In this document: positions 8,479 through 19,376 of the stretch, piece after piece | Layout: every line of letters begins with the position of its first letter | Numbering within the stretch: position 1 is the stretch's first letter | NCBI GenBank assembly: GCA_945956915.1 | Contig: CAMFJH010000006.1 | Coordinates: 1-64,000, forward strand | Length of the DNA stretch: 64,000 nt | Origin: an uncultured Francisellaceae bacterium | GTDB lineage: Bacteria; Pseudomonadota; Gammaproteobacteria; UBA6186; Azoamicaceae | Direction: 5' to 3' | Program-made: the position numbers and the translations under genes | Notes under the pieces: model-generated | What the model was told of the DNA's origin: nothing | What the model saw: the letters and a program-made list of their open reading frames with translations, nothing else | Databases searched by the model: none

Positions 8479-9291
8479 TTAAAAAAACAAGGCTAACAAT
8501 TCACTAACACTTTGTCTTTTATCTGCTTGGCAGCTAATTAAACGCTTAACCTCAAGCTCTGTTATTTTAGCCCCAGCATACAAAGTTTGTGTCAATTCAT
8601 GGTTATGATTTGATATTAATACCGGTATACTTTTAAGTGCTAAGCCACGCGCCAAATCCGCCAATTGTTGCTGTTGTTGCATATTAAAACCCCCAACATG
8701 ATAATTTGTAAAATTGGCAGTATCACTTAAAGGCACATAAGGGGGGTCACAATATACTACGCTTTCTTTTTTTGCACGTTTAAAAGTATCTGAAAAATCT
8801 TCACACACGAAAATAGCGTTTTGTGCTTTTTCATGAAAATAATTCATTTCTTTTTCAGGAAAATAAGGCTTTAAATATTGTCCAAAAGGCACATTAAATT
8901 CTTTTTTGCCCATATTGTAACGACATAAACCATTAAAACCATGTCTGTTTAAATATAAAAATAAAGCAGAACGTTGATATAAATCTTTGGATTCGTTAAA
9001 TTGTTCTCGCAAGCGATAATAATTTTTTTCGGTATTAAAGCGAGATTTAAAATATTGCTTGCAGTAGGTTATAAATTCTACACCGTCTTTTTGCAAAATT
9101 TTATATAAGTTAATTAAATCTGCATTAATATCATTTAAAATATAATGCGCATAATCTGTATTTAAAAAAACAGCGCCCGCACCCACAAAAGGTTCTATCA
9201 GCTGTTTCCCCTTGGGTAAACATTTATCAATAGGCCCAAGAAGCCTATATTTACCACCCGGCCACTTCAAAAATGGCCTGCACTTATTCAT
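8479..9291 (-). CDS. dam: DNA adenine methyltransferase, D12 class
   Basis: This enzyme transfers methyl from SAM to adenine N6, most likely in GATC. The 270-residue product carries the D12-class signature: FLKWPGGKYRLL at the N-terminus, the FxGxG SAM motif (LIEPFVGAGAVFLN), and the catalytic motif DPPYVPLS near residue 165-175. No restriction endonuclease gene lies nearby, so it looks like an orphan regulatory or repair methylase. I place the start at ATG 9291 because the conserved block begins at once after it; an upstream extension to 9381 would overlap yacG. Confidence 0.9.
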   Translation of the reverse strand: MNKCRPFLKWPGGKYRLLGPIDKCLPKGKQLIEPFVGAGAVFLNTDYAHYILNDINADLINLYKILQKDGVEFITYCKQYFKSRFNTEKNYYRLREQFNESKDLYQRSALFLYLNRHGFNGLCRYNMGKKEFNVPFGQYLKPYFPEKEMNYFHEKAQNAIFVCEDFSDTFKRAKKESVVYCDPPYVPLSDTANFTNYHVGGFNMQQQQQLADLARGLALKSIPVLISNHNHELTQTLYAGAKITELEVKRLISCQADKRQSVSELLALFF

Positions 9292-9348
9292 ACTAGAATG
9301 TCCTAAGGCAAATAGCGTATTATAACAAAAACATAAGGAGCAAAGCGA

Positions 9349-9555
9349 ATGAAAACAAGATTGAAATGTCCTACTTGTCAAAAACCTATTCTTTGGGATC
9401 CTGAAAATACATTTAGACCTTTTTGTTGCGAACGTTGCAAGTTAATTGACTTGGGCGCCTGGGCAGATGGCTCTTATGCTATACCCGCTAGCACACCGCT
9501 TGAAGACGAAGAACAAAATATAAATAAAGCATCGGATCCAGAGGAACCTACATAA
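9349..9555 (+). CDS. yacG: DNA gyrase inhibitor / zinc-binding protein YacG
   Basis: A 68-residue protein with the YacG four-cysteine zinc site: CPTCQK near the N-terminus and [21 protein letters not shown], the latter being the family hallmark. YacG of E. coli binds GyrB and inhibits DNA gyrase. The acidic C-terminal tail (EDEEQN, SDPEEPT) is usual. A good AAGGAG site lies before the ATG. It is divergent from dam. Confidence 0.93.
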   Translation: MKTRLKCPTCQKPILWDPENTFRPFCCERCKLIDLGAWADGSYAIPASTPLEDEEQNINKASDPEEPT

Positions 9556-9564
9556 CCTAATTGA

Positions 9565-10113
9565 TCAAATAAATTCATTGGCAATATCCCAATTAATTAA
9601 ATCACAATTTCTATGTGTAACCTTAATATCTCTTAAAGCAAGTCTAGCATTTGCACGCCATAAACCACACGCATTATCATATATTAGTTGATCTACAAGT
9701 GCTGCAGGTTTTTGATTGGTATGTATGAACTCAATAACGCCATAATTCGCACAACTAATAATATTGCTTCTACCTGAAGACATAATTGTTATCCTATTGA
9801 TGGGTATTTGCGAAATAATCCCTAAATCACTTAAAACCGTCTCTAAACTAATATAATTAAATTGATTTGCTCGCATAAGTGCAACTACATGGAATAACAA
9901 TAATCCATCAGGTCGGAATGCCTTTTTACAAAGATATATGCCTTTAGATATACGCATCAATAACCCAGAACGCACAGTTCGAGCCATTAAAGCTTTAAAA
10001 GTGTTGTCAGATAAATTCGGACAAAGCATCCTTAAGTCAGTTGATCTAAATAAACAACGCTTTGAATTCGCATTATTCGCTAACCGTTCACCTATATATT
10101 TCATTGGTTGCAT
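9565..10113 (-). CDS. solitary AbiEi-type (type IV TA) antitoxin-like regulator
   Basis: A 182-residue protein resembling AbiEi antitoxins: an N-terminal winged-helix (FRSTDLRMLCPNLSDNTFKALMARTVRSGLLMRISKGIYL) followed by the AbiEi core beginning at LLLFHVVALMRANQFNYISLETVL. AbiEi proteins repress their own promoter by binding inverted repeats and counteract a nucleotidyltransferase toxin (AbiEii). No AbiEii-type gene is next to it; the efflux operon lies upstream and yacG downstream. A perfect inverted repeat lies 12 bases before its start. It may be an orphan repressor left from a TA pair, or may control something else. Confidence 0.75.
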   Translation of the reverse strand: MQPMKYIGERLANNANSKRCLFRSTDLRMLCPNLSDNTFKALMARTVRSGLLMRISKGIYLCKKAFRPDGLLLFHVVALMRANQFNYISLETVLSDLGIISQIPINRITIMSSGRSNIISCANYGVIEFIHTNQKPAALVDQLIYDNACGLWRANARLALRDIKVTHRNCDLINWDIANEFI

Positions 10114-10124
10114 ATTTAAATACT

Positions 10125-10159
10125 CTACAAAAGGTTATGAAAAGTGTAACCTTTTGTAG
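10125..10159. promoter_or_regulatory. perfect 13-bp inverted repeat, candidate AbiEi operator
   Basis: CTACAAAAGGTTA and TAACCTTTTGTAG are separated by 9 bases. The element is just upstream of the AbiEi-like gene and 2 bases from the 3' end of the efflux outer membrane factor. AbiEi family members are known to bind inverted repeats in their own promoters, so an autoregulatory operator is likely. It could also end transcription of the efflux operon. Confidence 0.6.
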
Positions 10160-10161
10160 AC

Positions 10162-11642
10162 TTATTGTGCACATTCGCTACCCATTAAGCCTTTCCAGCC
10201 GCCACCTAGAGCTTTAACTAAACTCACTGCAGATACCATTTGTCTACCAATAGTGTCTGATAGGTTTTTTTGAGAACTGTATAAAATGTTTTGGGCAATA
10301 ATCACATCGCTATAAGCTAAAGTACCCGCTGTATATTGAGCCATAACTAAAGTCAGATTTTTTTTAGCATTGCTCACTATTGCTTTCTGTATTTTAATTT
10401 CTACATTTAAATGTGTTAAAGAGACTAAATTGTCTTCTACATCTTGAAAAGCGGCTAATACTGTTTGACGATAAGTAGCAACAGTTTGATCATAACTAGC
10501 CCAAGTCGCTTTTAGAATAGCACGTTGTAAACCCCCATCAAATAAATTTTCATCAAATAAAGCACCCAAGGACCAAAATTTAGCAGGTTTACTGAACAAA
10601 TTTTTAAGGGCATTCGTTGAAAAACCATCCGTAGCTGTTAATGTTATTTTAGGGAAAAATGCAGCAATGGCCACCCCAATGTTGGCATTGGCTTGTGCGA
10701 CGAGTCTTTCTGTTTGTGCAACATCTGGCCGTCTTTCAAGCAATACTGAAGGAATTTTTAAAGGTATACAAGGAGCCACTAAATTTTCAATACAAGGTGG
10801 CAAAGAAAAACAAGCAGGGGGAATACCAATTAATACCGCAATAGCATGCTCGAATTGCGCTCTGGCAATCCCATTATCAACCGCTTGGCTTTTAGCAGTC
10901 TCAAGCTGTATGCTTGCTTGAACAACATCTACTTCTGAAGCCACTCCTGTTTTAAAACGATCTTGAACCAGTTTTAATGCTTGGGTATAAGCGATTACGG
11001 TATCATCTAATAATTTTTGATCGGCATCAAGGGTGCGTAATTGAAAATAATATTGTGCAAGACTGGCTTGCATCGCTAAGCTTATCAATGCAATTTGTGC
11101 TTCACTGGCATCTGCACCCGCACTGGCTGCCTCGACACTTCTTCTTACTTTACCCCAAAAATCTAGTTCCCAACTCGCATCTAAGGATAAAGAAAAATTA
11201 TTAAAAATTCTACCTGTAAAAGAAGTAGCATCTGTAGATATATCCGCTCCATCTACACTAAAGCCTGAGGAAATCGATTGGGAAGGTTTTTGTCTATTCG
11301 CAGAACCTAAACCTCTGATGACCGGAAAAAAGCTGCATACGCCTGTGTTACTAAAGCCCTAGATTGCTCATACTGTGCAATCGCTAATTTAATGTTTTGA
11401 TTAGAAACACTTAATTTTTTTTCTAATTTATTTAAAGTAAGGTTATTAAAAATTTTCCACCATTCGCCCCGATCACAAGCATCGTTAGGATTCGCGACTT
11501 TCCATCCTTTAGGTGCCTCTTTAAATTTATCGGGTACCGAAATACAGGGCGGCACATAATCAGGCCCTAAAGTGCAAGCCGATAACAATAATAAAAAACT
11601 CATTAATAATAATTTCTTAATTAAATTGCGGTTCCAGTTCAT
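10162..11642 (-). pseudogene. RND efflux outer membrane factor (NodT/OprM family), frameshifted
   Basis: The outer membrane channel of a tripartite efflux system. The N-terminal piece (from 11642) has a lipoprotein signal (LLLLSACTLGPDYVPP) and the first helical part, then leaves frame after AQAYAAFF and stops at 11307. The remaining residues (PVIRGLG through SFTGRIFN, WELDFWGKVRR, to KALGGGW) continue uninterrupted in another frame to 10162. The break is at the run of six A bases at 11326-11331; a seventh would restore a single frame of about 493 codons, the normal length. The start overlaps the pump gene by 26 bases. A single-base sequencing error or a phase-variable homopolymer remain possible. 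Confidence 0.8.
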
Positions 11643-14600
11643 GCTTATTTCCCGATACCTTAACTTTAGTTAGCCACCATTTCTTTAAATTTTCAAAACT
11701 TAGATATAAAACAGGGGTTGAATATAATGTTAATACCTGACTTAACAATAAGCCTCCAATAATTGCAATACCCAAAGGACGTCTTAATTCAGATCCCACA
11801 CCTGTTCCTAAAGCCAAGGGTAGCGCACTGAACAGTGCAGCCATGGTTGTCATCATAATAGGCCTAAATCTTAAAATTGCTGCTTGAAAAATAGCATCTT
11901 TTGGAGATTTGTTGTGTACTCTTTCTTCTTGTAAAGCAAAATCTATCATCATAATAGCATTTTTTTTGACAATACCGATTAATAAAATAATGCCAATCAC
12001 GGCAATAATACTCAGTTCTGTATTGGTTAATAATAAAGCAAGCAAAGCACCCACGCCTGCTGAAGGCAAGGTTGATAAAATAGTGATAGGATGAATTAAA
12101 CTTTCATATAAAATGCCTAATACAATATACACCACAATTAAAGCCCCTATAATTAAATAGGGCTCGGAAGCTAAAGAGCTTTGAAAGGCTTGAGCCGTAC
12201 CTTGGAAAGATCCTTGTATATTTTGAGGTAAGTGCATGGTTGATACAGATTCAGTAATTTTATCGACCGCATCACCTAAAGAAAATCCTGGCATTAAATT
12301 AAAGGATAGAGTTGTCGAAGGAAATTGTCCTTGATGGCTGACCGTTAAGAGTGTAAAAGAAGGCTTAAATTCGGCAAAACTCGAAAAAGGGATTGGATTT
12401 CCATTTGTGCTAATCATATACATTTGTTCTAAGGTTTGTGGATGCTGCCAATACCGCGGGGCCACTTCCATAACAATGTGGTATTGATTCATCGGGGTGT
12501 ATAAAGTAGAAACTTGTCTTTGCCCAAAGGCATCATACAAAATATTATCAATGGATTGCATATTCAGTCCAAATCTTGAGGCCGTATCATGATCAATCTC
12601 AACATAAACTTGCAGGCCTTTATCACGTTGATCGGTATTCAGATCCGTAATACCTGAAATACTCGTGCACTTATCCAATACTTTGGGCGCCCATAGGTTC
12701 AAATCCTGCAAATTATCTGCTGTTAAGGTATATTGAAATTGTGCATTCCCACTCCTACCGCCAATGACTAAATCTTGTGCAGCCTGCATATATAAAGTAG
12801 CTCCTGAAATATTCGCTAATTTTTTACGCAAACGGTTAATAACATCGTCCGCTGATAATTTGCGTTTTGCTAGAGGTGTTAAGGTAATATAAATGGAACC
12901 TGTATTACCACCAGAAGCCCCCCCTCCTGTACCGCCAACAAAACCAGTCACATGCTCTATGGCTGGGTCTTCAGCTATCACTTTAATAAATTCGCTTAAT
13001 TTTTGCTGCATCGCTTGAAACGACATATCTTGTTGTACTTGTATCGAAGATATAATCCTACCGGTATCTTGTTGTGGAAAAAAACCTTTAGGAATATAGG
13101 TATATAACAAAATAGTCAATACAACTGTCATTATGGTCAAGATCAACATTAAAAATGAGTGCTGTAAAGCCCAGCTTAAACTTTGTTCATATTTTAACTT
13201 CAAAACAGAAAAAAAATGCCAAAAAGAATTTTTTTTCTCAGTATAATGATCGTTTTTTAATAAATATGCACACATCATCGGTGTTAGCGTTAAGGAAACA
13301 AGTAGAGAAACTAAAATCGCAAAAGAAAGCGTTAATGCAAACTCTCTAAATAAACGTCCAACAATTCCCCCCATTAATAAAATAGGTATAAAAACAGCAA
13401 TTAAAGAAATACTCATCGATAATACGGTAAAACCCACTTCTTTAGAACCTTGTATGGCAGCTTCTAAAGGTTTGAGTCCATTTTCGATATACCGTGAGAT
13501 GTTTTCAAGTACAACCACCGCATCATCGACTACGAAACCCGTTACAATAGTCAGCGCCATTAAGGATAAATTATTTAAACTAAAATCAAAAAGATACATT
13601 AAGGCAAATGTACCTAATAAAGATAAGGGCACTGCAACGCTGGGTATTAAAGAGGCTCTTGCATTCCTTAAGAATAAATAAACCACCAAAATCACTAAAG
13701 CAATGGCAATTAATAATGTCAGTTCAACATCCAAAAGAGATGCCCGAATGGTAGTCGTTCTATCCATCGCTACCGTTAAATCGATAGCATTCGGAATAGA
13801 CGCTTTCAAATGTGGAAGTAGAGAGCGCACTCTATCCACAGTTTCAATGATATTCGCACCCGGTTGCTTAAAAACCACCAACACCACGGCAGGCTTCCCA
13901 TCCGCTAATCCTGCGTTACGTAAATCTTCTACAGAATCGATAACTTCACCCACATCTTTTAATCTAACAGGAGCTCCATTTCTATAGGCAATGATTAAAG
14001 GCTCATATTGCACTGCTTTAAAAAGCTGATCATTGGTGGTGATATCGCTTAACTTAGCACCTGCATTTAATTGCCCTTTGGGTCTATTAATATTCGTTGA
14101 GCTAATACTTTGACGTACTGTATCTAGACTTATTCCATAACTATTTAAGGCTGTGGGATTTAATTCTACTCGCACTGCAGGTAAAGAACCACCACCCAAT
14201 ACCACCTGACCAACGCCTTCTATTTGTGAAAGTTTTTGTTGCAAAATAGTAGAACCGGCATCATACATTTGCGCAATCGTGTATACATCAGAAGTTAAAC
14301 TGATAATCATAATAGGAGAATCAGCAGGATTTACTTTACGATAGGTTGGATTACTCGGCAGATCAATGGGCAAATTACTCAGTGATGCATTGATGGCTGC
14401 TTGCACATCTCGTGCTGCTCCATCAATATTTCGAGATAAATCAAATTGTACAATAATTCGTGTATTACCCTGGCTGCTAGAAGACGTTAATTGTGTGATA
14501 CCCGCAATGAGTCCGAGTTGACGTTCTAAGGGTGTAGCCACTGAAGTTGCCATAATTTCCGGACTCGCACCCGGCAATGCAGCTTGTACATTAATCGTTG

Positions 14601-14727
14601 GAAAATCAATCCGAGGTAAGGGGGCAACAGGCAATAAATAAAAACCAATAATGCCTGCGAACGCTATGCCACATGCAAATAAAGTAGTAGCAATAGGCCT
14701 ATGAATAAAAATAGAAGACAAGCTCAT
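11617..14727 (-). CDS. mdtC: RND efflux pump subunit, MdtC-like
   Basis: An inner-membrane proton-driven drug transporter of the HAE1 family, 1036 residues, the expected length. It starts with SSIFIHRPIATTLFACGIAF, has the porter domain motif GASPEIMATSVATPLERQLG, the TM4 proton-relay segment with two aspartates (ATGFVVDDAVVVLENI-like, here TGFVVDDAVVVLEN), and the C-terminal RPIMMTTMAALFSALPLALG. It overlaps the upstream mdtB by 4 bases and the downstream outer membrane factor by 26 bases, so translation is coupled. MdtB and MdtC normally form a mixed trimer; with mdtB interrupted, this subunit may act alone or be idle. Confidence 0.93.
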   Translation of the reverse strand: MSLSSIFIHRPIATTLFACGIAFAGIIGFYLLPVAPLPRIDFPTINVQAALPGASPEIMATSVATPLERQLGLIAGITQLTSSSSQGNTRIIVQFDLSRNIDGAARDVQAAINASLSNLPIDLPSNPTYRKVNPADSPIMIISLTSDVYTIAQMYDAGSTILQQKLSQIEGVGQVVLGGGSLPAVRVELNPTALNSYGISLDTVRQSISSTNINRPKGQLNAGAKLSDITTNDQLFKAVQYEPLIIAYRNGAPVRLKDVGEVIDSVEDLRNAGLADGKPAVVLVVFKQPGANIIETVDRVRSLLPHLKASIPNAIDLTVAMDRTTTIRASLLDVELTLLIAIALVILVVYLFLRNARASLIPSVAVPLSLLGTFALMYLFDFSLNNLSLMALTIVTGFVVDDAVVVLENISRYIENGLKPLEAAIQGSKEVGFTVLSMSISLIAVFIPILLMGGIVGRLFREFALTLSFAILVSLLVSLTLTPMMCAYLLKNDHYTEKKNSFWHFFSVLKLKYEQSLSWALQHSFLMLILTIMTVVLTILLYTYIPKGFFPQQDTGRIISSIQVQQDMSFQAMQQKLSEFIKVIAEDPAIEHVTGFVGGTGGGASGGNTGSIYITLTPLAKRKLSADDVINRLRKKLANISGATLYMQAAQDLVIGGRSGNAQFQYTLTADNLQDLNLWAPKVLDKCTSISGITDLNTDQRDKGLQVYVEIDHDTASRFGLNMQSIDNILYDAFGQRQVSTLYTPMNQYHIVMEVAPRYWQHPQTLEQMYMISTNGNPIPFSSFAEFKPSFTLLTVSHQGQFPSTTLSFNLMPGFSLGDAVDKITESVSTMHLPQNIQGSFQGTAQAFQSSLASEPYLIIGALIVVYIVLGILYESLIHPITILSTLPSAGVGALLALLLTNTELSIIAVIGIILLIGIVKKNAIMMIDFALQEERVHNKSPKDAIFQAAILRFRPIMMTTMAALFSALPLALGTGVGSELRRPLGIAIIGGLLLSQVLTLYSTPVLYLSFENLKKWWLTKVKVSGNKHELEPQFN

Positions 14728-17700
14728 TGTTCCACCACAATAGCTTTATTTTTTATATAAATAAAATTATGAAAAATATCCGATAGTTTAACAAAAGCTA
14801 AATAAATAACCGGTGTTGTATACAGTGTTAATATTTGGCTAACAGCAAGCCCTCCTAAAATCGCAAGACCCAAAGGCCGTCGTAATTCCGATCCCATCCC
14901 TGTTCCAAACACCAAAGGGACGGCACCTAGCATCGCTGCAACGGTTGTCATCACAATGGGTCTAAAACGTAATAAGGCTGCTTGATAGATGGCTTCTAAA
15001 GGTGATTTTTTATCGATTCGTTCTAATTCCAGGGCAAAATCTATCATCATAATGGCATTTTTCATCACAATGCCGATTAACAAAATAATACCAATTAATG
15101 CTATAACACTTAATTCTTGACCTGTTAATAATAAAGTCAGTAATGCTCCCATCGTTGCAGAAGGTAGGGTAGATAAAATGGTAATAGGATGTATATAACT
15201 TTCGTATAATATACCCAGTACTATATATACGACAACCAAGGAACCTAATACTAACCAACCTTCATTTGCCAGTGAATTTTTAAATGTTTTTGCTGATCCT
15301 TCAAGATTTGTTTGCACGCTTTCAGGAATTTCAAGTTCTTTTTTTACATTTTCAATGGCTTGTATAGCATCCCCTAAAGCAGCTCCTGGGGCTAGATTGA
15401 ATGAAATTGTGGCAACCGGAAATTGACCTTGACGATTAATTTGCAAGGGTCCTACCGTTTCTGACACTGTTGTGAACGTTCCTAAGGGTATTGGTTTATT
15501 GTTTTGAGTAGATTTAAAATACAAATTATTTAAGGCTGTTATACCTTGTTGTAATTCAGGTAAAATTTCCAGCACCACTCGGTATTGATTTAGCTGCGTG
15601 TAAATGGTTGAAATTTGACGTTGTCCAAAAGCATCATATAGTACATTATCTATCGTCTCAGCTGTAAGGCCTAAACGGGAAGCTGTATCTCTATCAAAAT
15701 GGATATTCGTTTGTAAACCTCTATTTTGTAAATCACTTGCGACATCCGCTAAACTCGGTTCTAAGCTCAATTTATTAACTAACTCTGCACTCCATTTTGA
15801 AACTTCATTGGGATCAAAAGAACTAACGCTATATTGATATTGAGTAAGACTAACACGATCATCTATATTAATATCTTGTACTGCTTGCATATAAAGTGTG
15901 ATACCGGGCACTTCTGCTATTTTCTTTTGAAGATCACGTATAATTTCACTTGCATTTTTATTGCGTTCACTTAAAGGTTTTAAGTTGATTAAAAAACGAC
16001 CTCTATTCAATGTCGTATTGGTACCATCAATACCAACAATCGAAGATAAATTATCAATATTTTTATCTTGTAATAAAATCTTAGCAATAGCAATTTGTCG
16101 CGCGACCATCGCTTGAAAGGAAATGGACTGAGGGGCTTCAGAAATACCTTGTATTAATCCTGTGTCTTGTGTGGGAAAAAAACCCTTAGGGATGATATAA
16201 AACATAAAACCCGTTAAGCACACTGTAATTAAAGCAACACACAGTGTAAGATTTTGATATTTTAATACAGTTTCAAGCGATGTTCCATAGCGCGCTATAA
16301 CACCCTCGAAAACTTTAGCAGATTTCATTGCAAAATCACTTTGATGATTGTCTTTTCTATTTTTCAAAATGCGCGAGCACATCATTGGCGTTAACGTTAA
16401 AGAAACAAAAGCTGAGAGTAAAATAGTAATAGACAGTGTTAGTGCAAATTCTCTGAACAATCGACCTATAATATCTTGCATAAACAACAAAGGAATTAAC
16501 ACAGCAATTAAAGAAACCGTTAATGATAAAATCGTAAATCCAATTTGTTTGGCACCTTGCAAAGCAGCTTCTAAGGGTGCTACACCTTGCTCTATATACC
16601 GCGTTATATTTTCAATCATTACAATAGCATCATCAATGACAAATCCTGTAGCAATAATGAATGCCATAATGGTTAAATTATTAATGCTAAAGCCCAAGAA
16701 ATACATCATCGCTACAGTGCCCACTAAAGAAATAGGCACGGCGATGCTGGGAATAATCGTAGCTGAAAGTGTCCGTAAAAACAGAAAAATGACCATCACA
16801 ACCAATGCGATAGAAACGATTAATTCGTATTGAGCATCACTGATAGAGGCTCGAATAGAATGTGTTCGATCGCTTAATACTTTGACTTCTACAGAACTGG
16901 GTAAAGTTGATTGTAGCTTTGGTAATAGTTCATTAATGCGATTAACAACTTCTATCACATTGCTGCCAGGTTGTCTTTGGATATTGATAATAATCGCAGG
17001 TTGGGTATCCACCCAAGCCATTAATTTATTATTTTCTACCCCATCACTCACCCGTGCAATATCAGAAAGTCGAACAGGCGCACCATTATTGTAAGCAATA
17101 ATGAGCGGTTGATAGTCCACACTTTTAAATAATTGATCATTGGCGTTAATAGTATAACTTTGGTAAGGACCATCAAAATTACCTTTAGGGGTATTCACAT
17201 TAGCAGCCGCGATAGCTGTTCTAATATCTTCTAGAGACAACCCATATGCAGAGGCGGCCGTTGGGTTGACTTGCACACGTACAGCGGGTCTTTCTCCACC
17301 ACTGATACTGACCAACCCAACGCCTGATAATTGCGAAATTTTTTGACTAAAGCGAGTATCTGCTAAATCTTCCACTGTCGAAAGTGACAATGTTTTAGAA
17401 TAGAGAGCTAAAGTCATTATGGGCGTATCGGCAGGATTCACTTTATTGTAAACAGGTGGATTGGGTAAATCGCTGGGCAAATAAGAATTAGCAGCATTGA
17501 TAGCTGCTTACACTTCTTGTTCGGCAATATCTAAACTCATGTTTAACTGAAATTGTAAAGTAATAATAGATGCACCACTAGAACTATTAGAAGTCATTTG
17601 ATTTAAACCAGGCATTTGCCCAAATTGTCGTTCTAATGGCGCTGTAATCCCAGATGCCATTACATCAGGACTTGCCCCGGGATAATAGGTAGAAACCCGA

Positions 17701-17834
17701 ATGGTAGGATAATCCACTTCAGGAAGTGCGGAAACGGGTAGTAATGTACAAGACAACAAGCCTAATAATACGATTGCCAACATCAGCAAAGAGGTTGCAA
17801 TGGGTCTTAAAATAAAAGGCCGCGATAAATTCAT
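14724..17834 (-). pseudogene. mdtB: RND efflux pump subunit, MdtB-like, with an internal nonsense codon
   Basis: Together the two pieces make a full-length MdtB (about 1036 codons): N-terminal [43 protein letters not shown]4 aspartates in ATGFVIDDAIVMIENI, and RPIVMTTVAAMLGAVPLVFG near the end. Codon 109 is TAA (plus-strand 17508-17510) in EQEV-stop-AAINAA, where the family has glutamine (EQEVQAAINAA). One G-to-A change at 17510 on the plus strand explains it. The frame is otherwise intact, so the lesion is recent, or is a sequencing error. A TTG near 17480 could allow restart but would lose the first membrane helix. Confidence 0.85.
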
Positions 17835-19114
17835 GGTGTCGATTTTTCTTCTGTAGTGCTTAATGTCGATCCTGCAGAATGATTTTGTGCGACAGTTACA
17901 ACCGTTCCGTTTTTAAGTTTATCTGTACCTTCGATAACAACAGATTGATCTGGGAGTATATTGCCTTTGATTGCAGAAAAATTAGCATGCGTTGCTAAAA
18001 CTTTTACTGGATTCATCATAACTTTATCTTTATTTAAGACATATACATAGGTTCCTTTTGCTCCATTTTGTATGGCTGCGGTGGGTATTACTGTAGCATC
18101 TTTTAAAGTATCCACTTGTAAACGTATATTGATAAATTGATTGGGAAACAACAAACCTTCTTCATTTGAAAAAAATGCTTTTAGCTTTAAGGTGCCTGTG
18201 GTAACATCTATTTGATTATCCAATATAAATTGATCTGTGCTGTCCAGTAAAGCATTTTGAGTGCGATTAAAAGCATCGACTTGAAATTGTTCACCTTTGT
18301 TTTTTTGTTTAATAATCATTTGTAGATTATCTTCTGGGATTGTAAAAATGGCCGTGATAGGCTGAATTGTATTTAAAACAAAAAGTCCATTTTGATCGCT
18401 TACTTGTACAAAATTGCCAGGATCAACAAATCGCAATCCCACCCGACCCTCAACAGGCGATCGAATGTTACAATAATTTAAATTGACTTTGACTGTATCA
18501 ATTTGACCTTGATCAAATTGCACGCTGCCTTCAAGTTGTTGTACTAAAGATTTTTGTGTAGCTAAGGTTTGTTCTGATACCGCACCTTGAGGATACAATG
18601 TTTCAAAACGTTTTAAATCTACCCGAGCGTTAGCCAAAAGTGCTTCATCTCGCACCAATTGTCCTTCAAATTGCAGCAACTGCGCTTCATAAGGTCTGGG
18701 ATCTATTTGTGCTAATAATTCTCCTTCTTCGACTTTTTGACCCTCTTCAAATAATACTTTTAGCAATTGTCCATTAATTTGAGTTTTTACGGTTACCGTT
18801 TGTGTAGGGGTTACAGTGCCCAAAGCATTTAAATAAACTGGAAAATCTTGCTTGCTTGCAGTACTTAAGACGACTGGAACAGGCAAAGATTGATTTTTGG
18901 TAGCTGAGTGGTGGATTCGGTGTACAATTAAAAAAATAAATAAGCCAATTATTATGCTGACAATAATAACAAAATGTTTGGGATTTTTATCATAAGTATT
19001 TTTGAGTGATTTGAAAGGATTGCTGGGATTAGTAGATGAGGGTTCGTTTAGCGTTTCGGGTTGCAAAGATGCAGGCTGCTCACCGTTTGGATCTGATTGC
19101 TTCGACACATCCAT
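17831..19114 (-). CDS. mdtA: RND efflux periplasmic adaptor, MdtA-like
   Basis: A membrane fusion protein linking an inner-membrane RND pump to its outer membrane channel. The 427-residue product has one N-terminal membrane helix ([17 protein letters not shown]), the lipoyl half-motifs ([50 protein letters not shown] in short form), an alpha-hairpin coiled coil, and the beta-barrel ([24 protein letters not shown]). It is the first gene of the mdtABC-OMF operon and overlaps mdtB by 4 bases. It appears intact although the genes behind it are damaged. Confidence 0.92.
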   Translation of the reverse strand: MDVSKQSDPNGEQPASLQPETLNEPSSTNPSNPFKSLKNTYDKNPKHFVIIVSIIIGLFIFLIVHRIHHSATKNQSLPVPVVLSTASKQDFPVYLNALGTVTPTQTVTVKTQINGQLLKVLFEEGQKVEEGELLAQIDPRPYEAQLLQFEGQLVRDEALLANARVDLKRFETLYPQGAVSEQTLATQKSLVQQLEGSVQFDQGQIDTVKVNLNYCNIRSPVEGRVGLRFVDPGNFVQVSDQNGLFVLNTIQPITAIFTIPEDNLQMIIKQKNKGEQFQVDAFNRTQNALLDSTDQFILDNQIDVTTGTLKLKAFFSNEEGLLFPNQFINIRLQVDTLKDATVIPTAAIQNGAKGTYVYVLNKDKVMMNPVKVLATHANFSAIKGNILPDQSVVIEGTDKLKNGTVVTVAQNHSAGSTLSTTEEKSTP

Positions 19115-19288
19115 GCTTTTCCCTCAATTGAAACATAAGCTTTTTCTCGTTTATAAAAGTATAGCTTATTCAACCACCTTTAAAAAAGTTAGCTGGAAAA
19201 CATACAAAAGCTTTTTAAGATAAAATAACCTAAGTCCTGTGCAAAATTTAGGCTTAGAATTTATTAAAAAACAATGTTCGGAGTGATT

Positions 19289-19354
19289 GCCCCTTTGAGA
19301 AGGGGCATGCCGGATTTGATTAAGCAATGAGCTTGTACTGCTTATCAATCCGGC
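19289..19354. repeat. two adjacent hairpins between the efflux operon and the coiled-coil gene
   Basis: GCCCCTT-tgag-AAGGGGC (19289-19306) is followed by GCCGGATT...AATCCGGC (19309-19354), whose stem extends with two bulges through GATTAAGCA/TGCTTATC. The element lies downstream of the coiled-coil gene's stop (minus strand), so it may end that transcript; the two-hairpin arrangement also resembles REP-type intergenic repeats. Confidence 0.45.
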
Positions 19355-19376
19355 AGGGGGAGGTTAAACAAAAATC

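Noticed and set aside
10667-10921. Small plus-strand frames inside the efflux outer membrane factor
   Set aside because: They lie antisense to a clearly conserved gene and have no domain or ribosome site.
15010-15258. Minus-strand frame of 82 codons inside mdtB
   Set aside because: It is an alternate reading of conserved pump sequence with no independent support.
14724-17480. mdtB piece as an independent intact gene
   Set aside because: It lacks the first membrane helix and the start of the porter domain, which are encoded just before the TAA codon.
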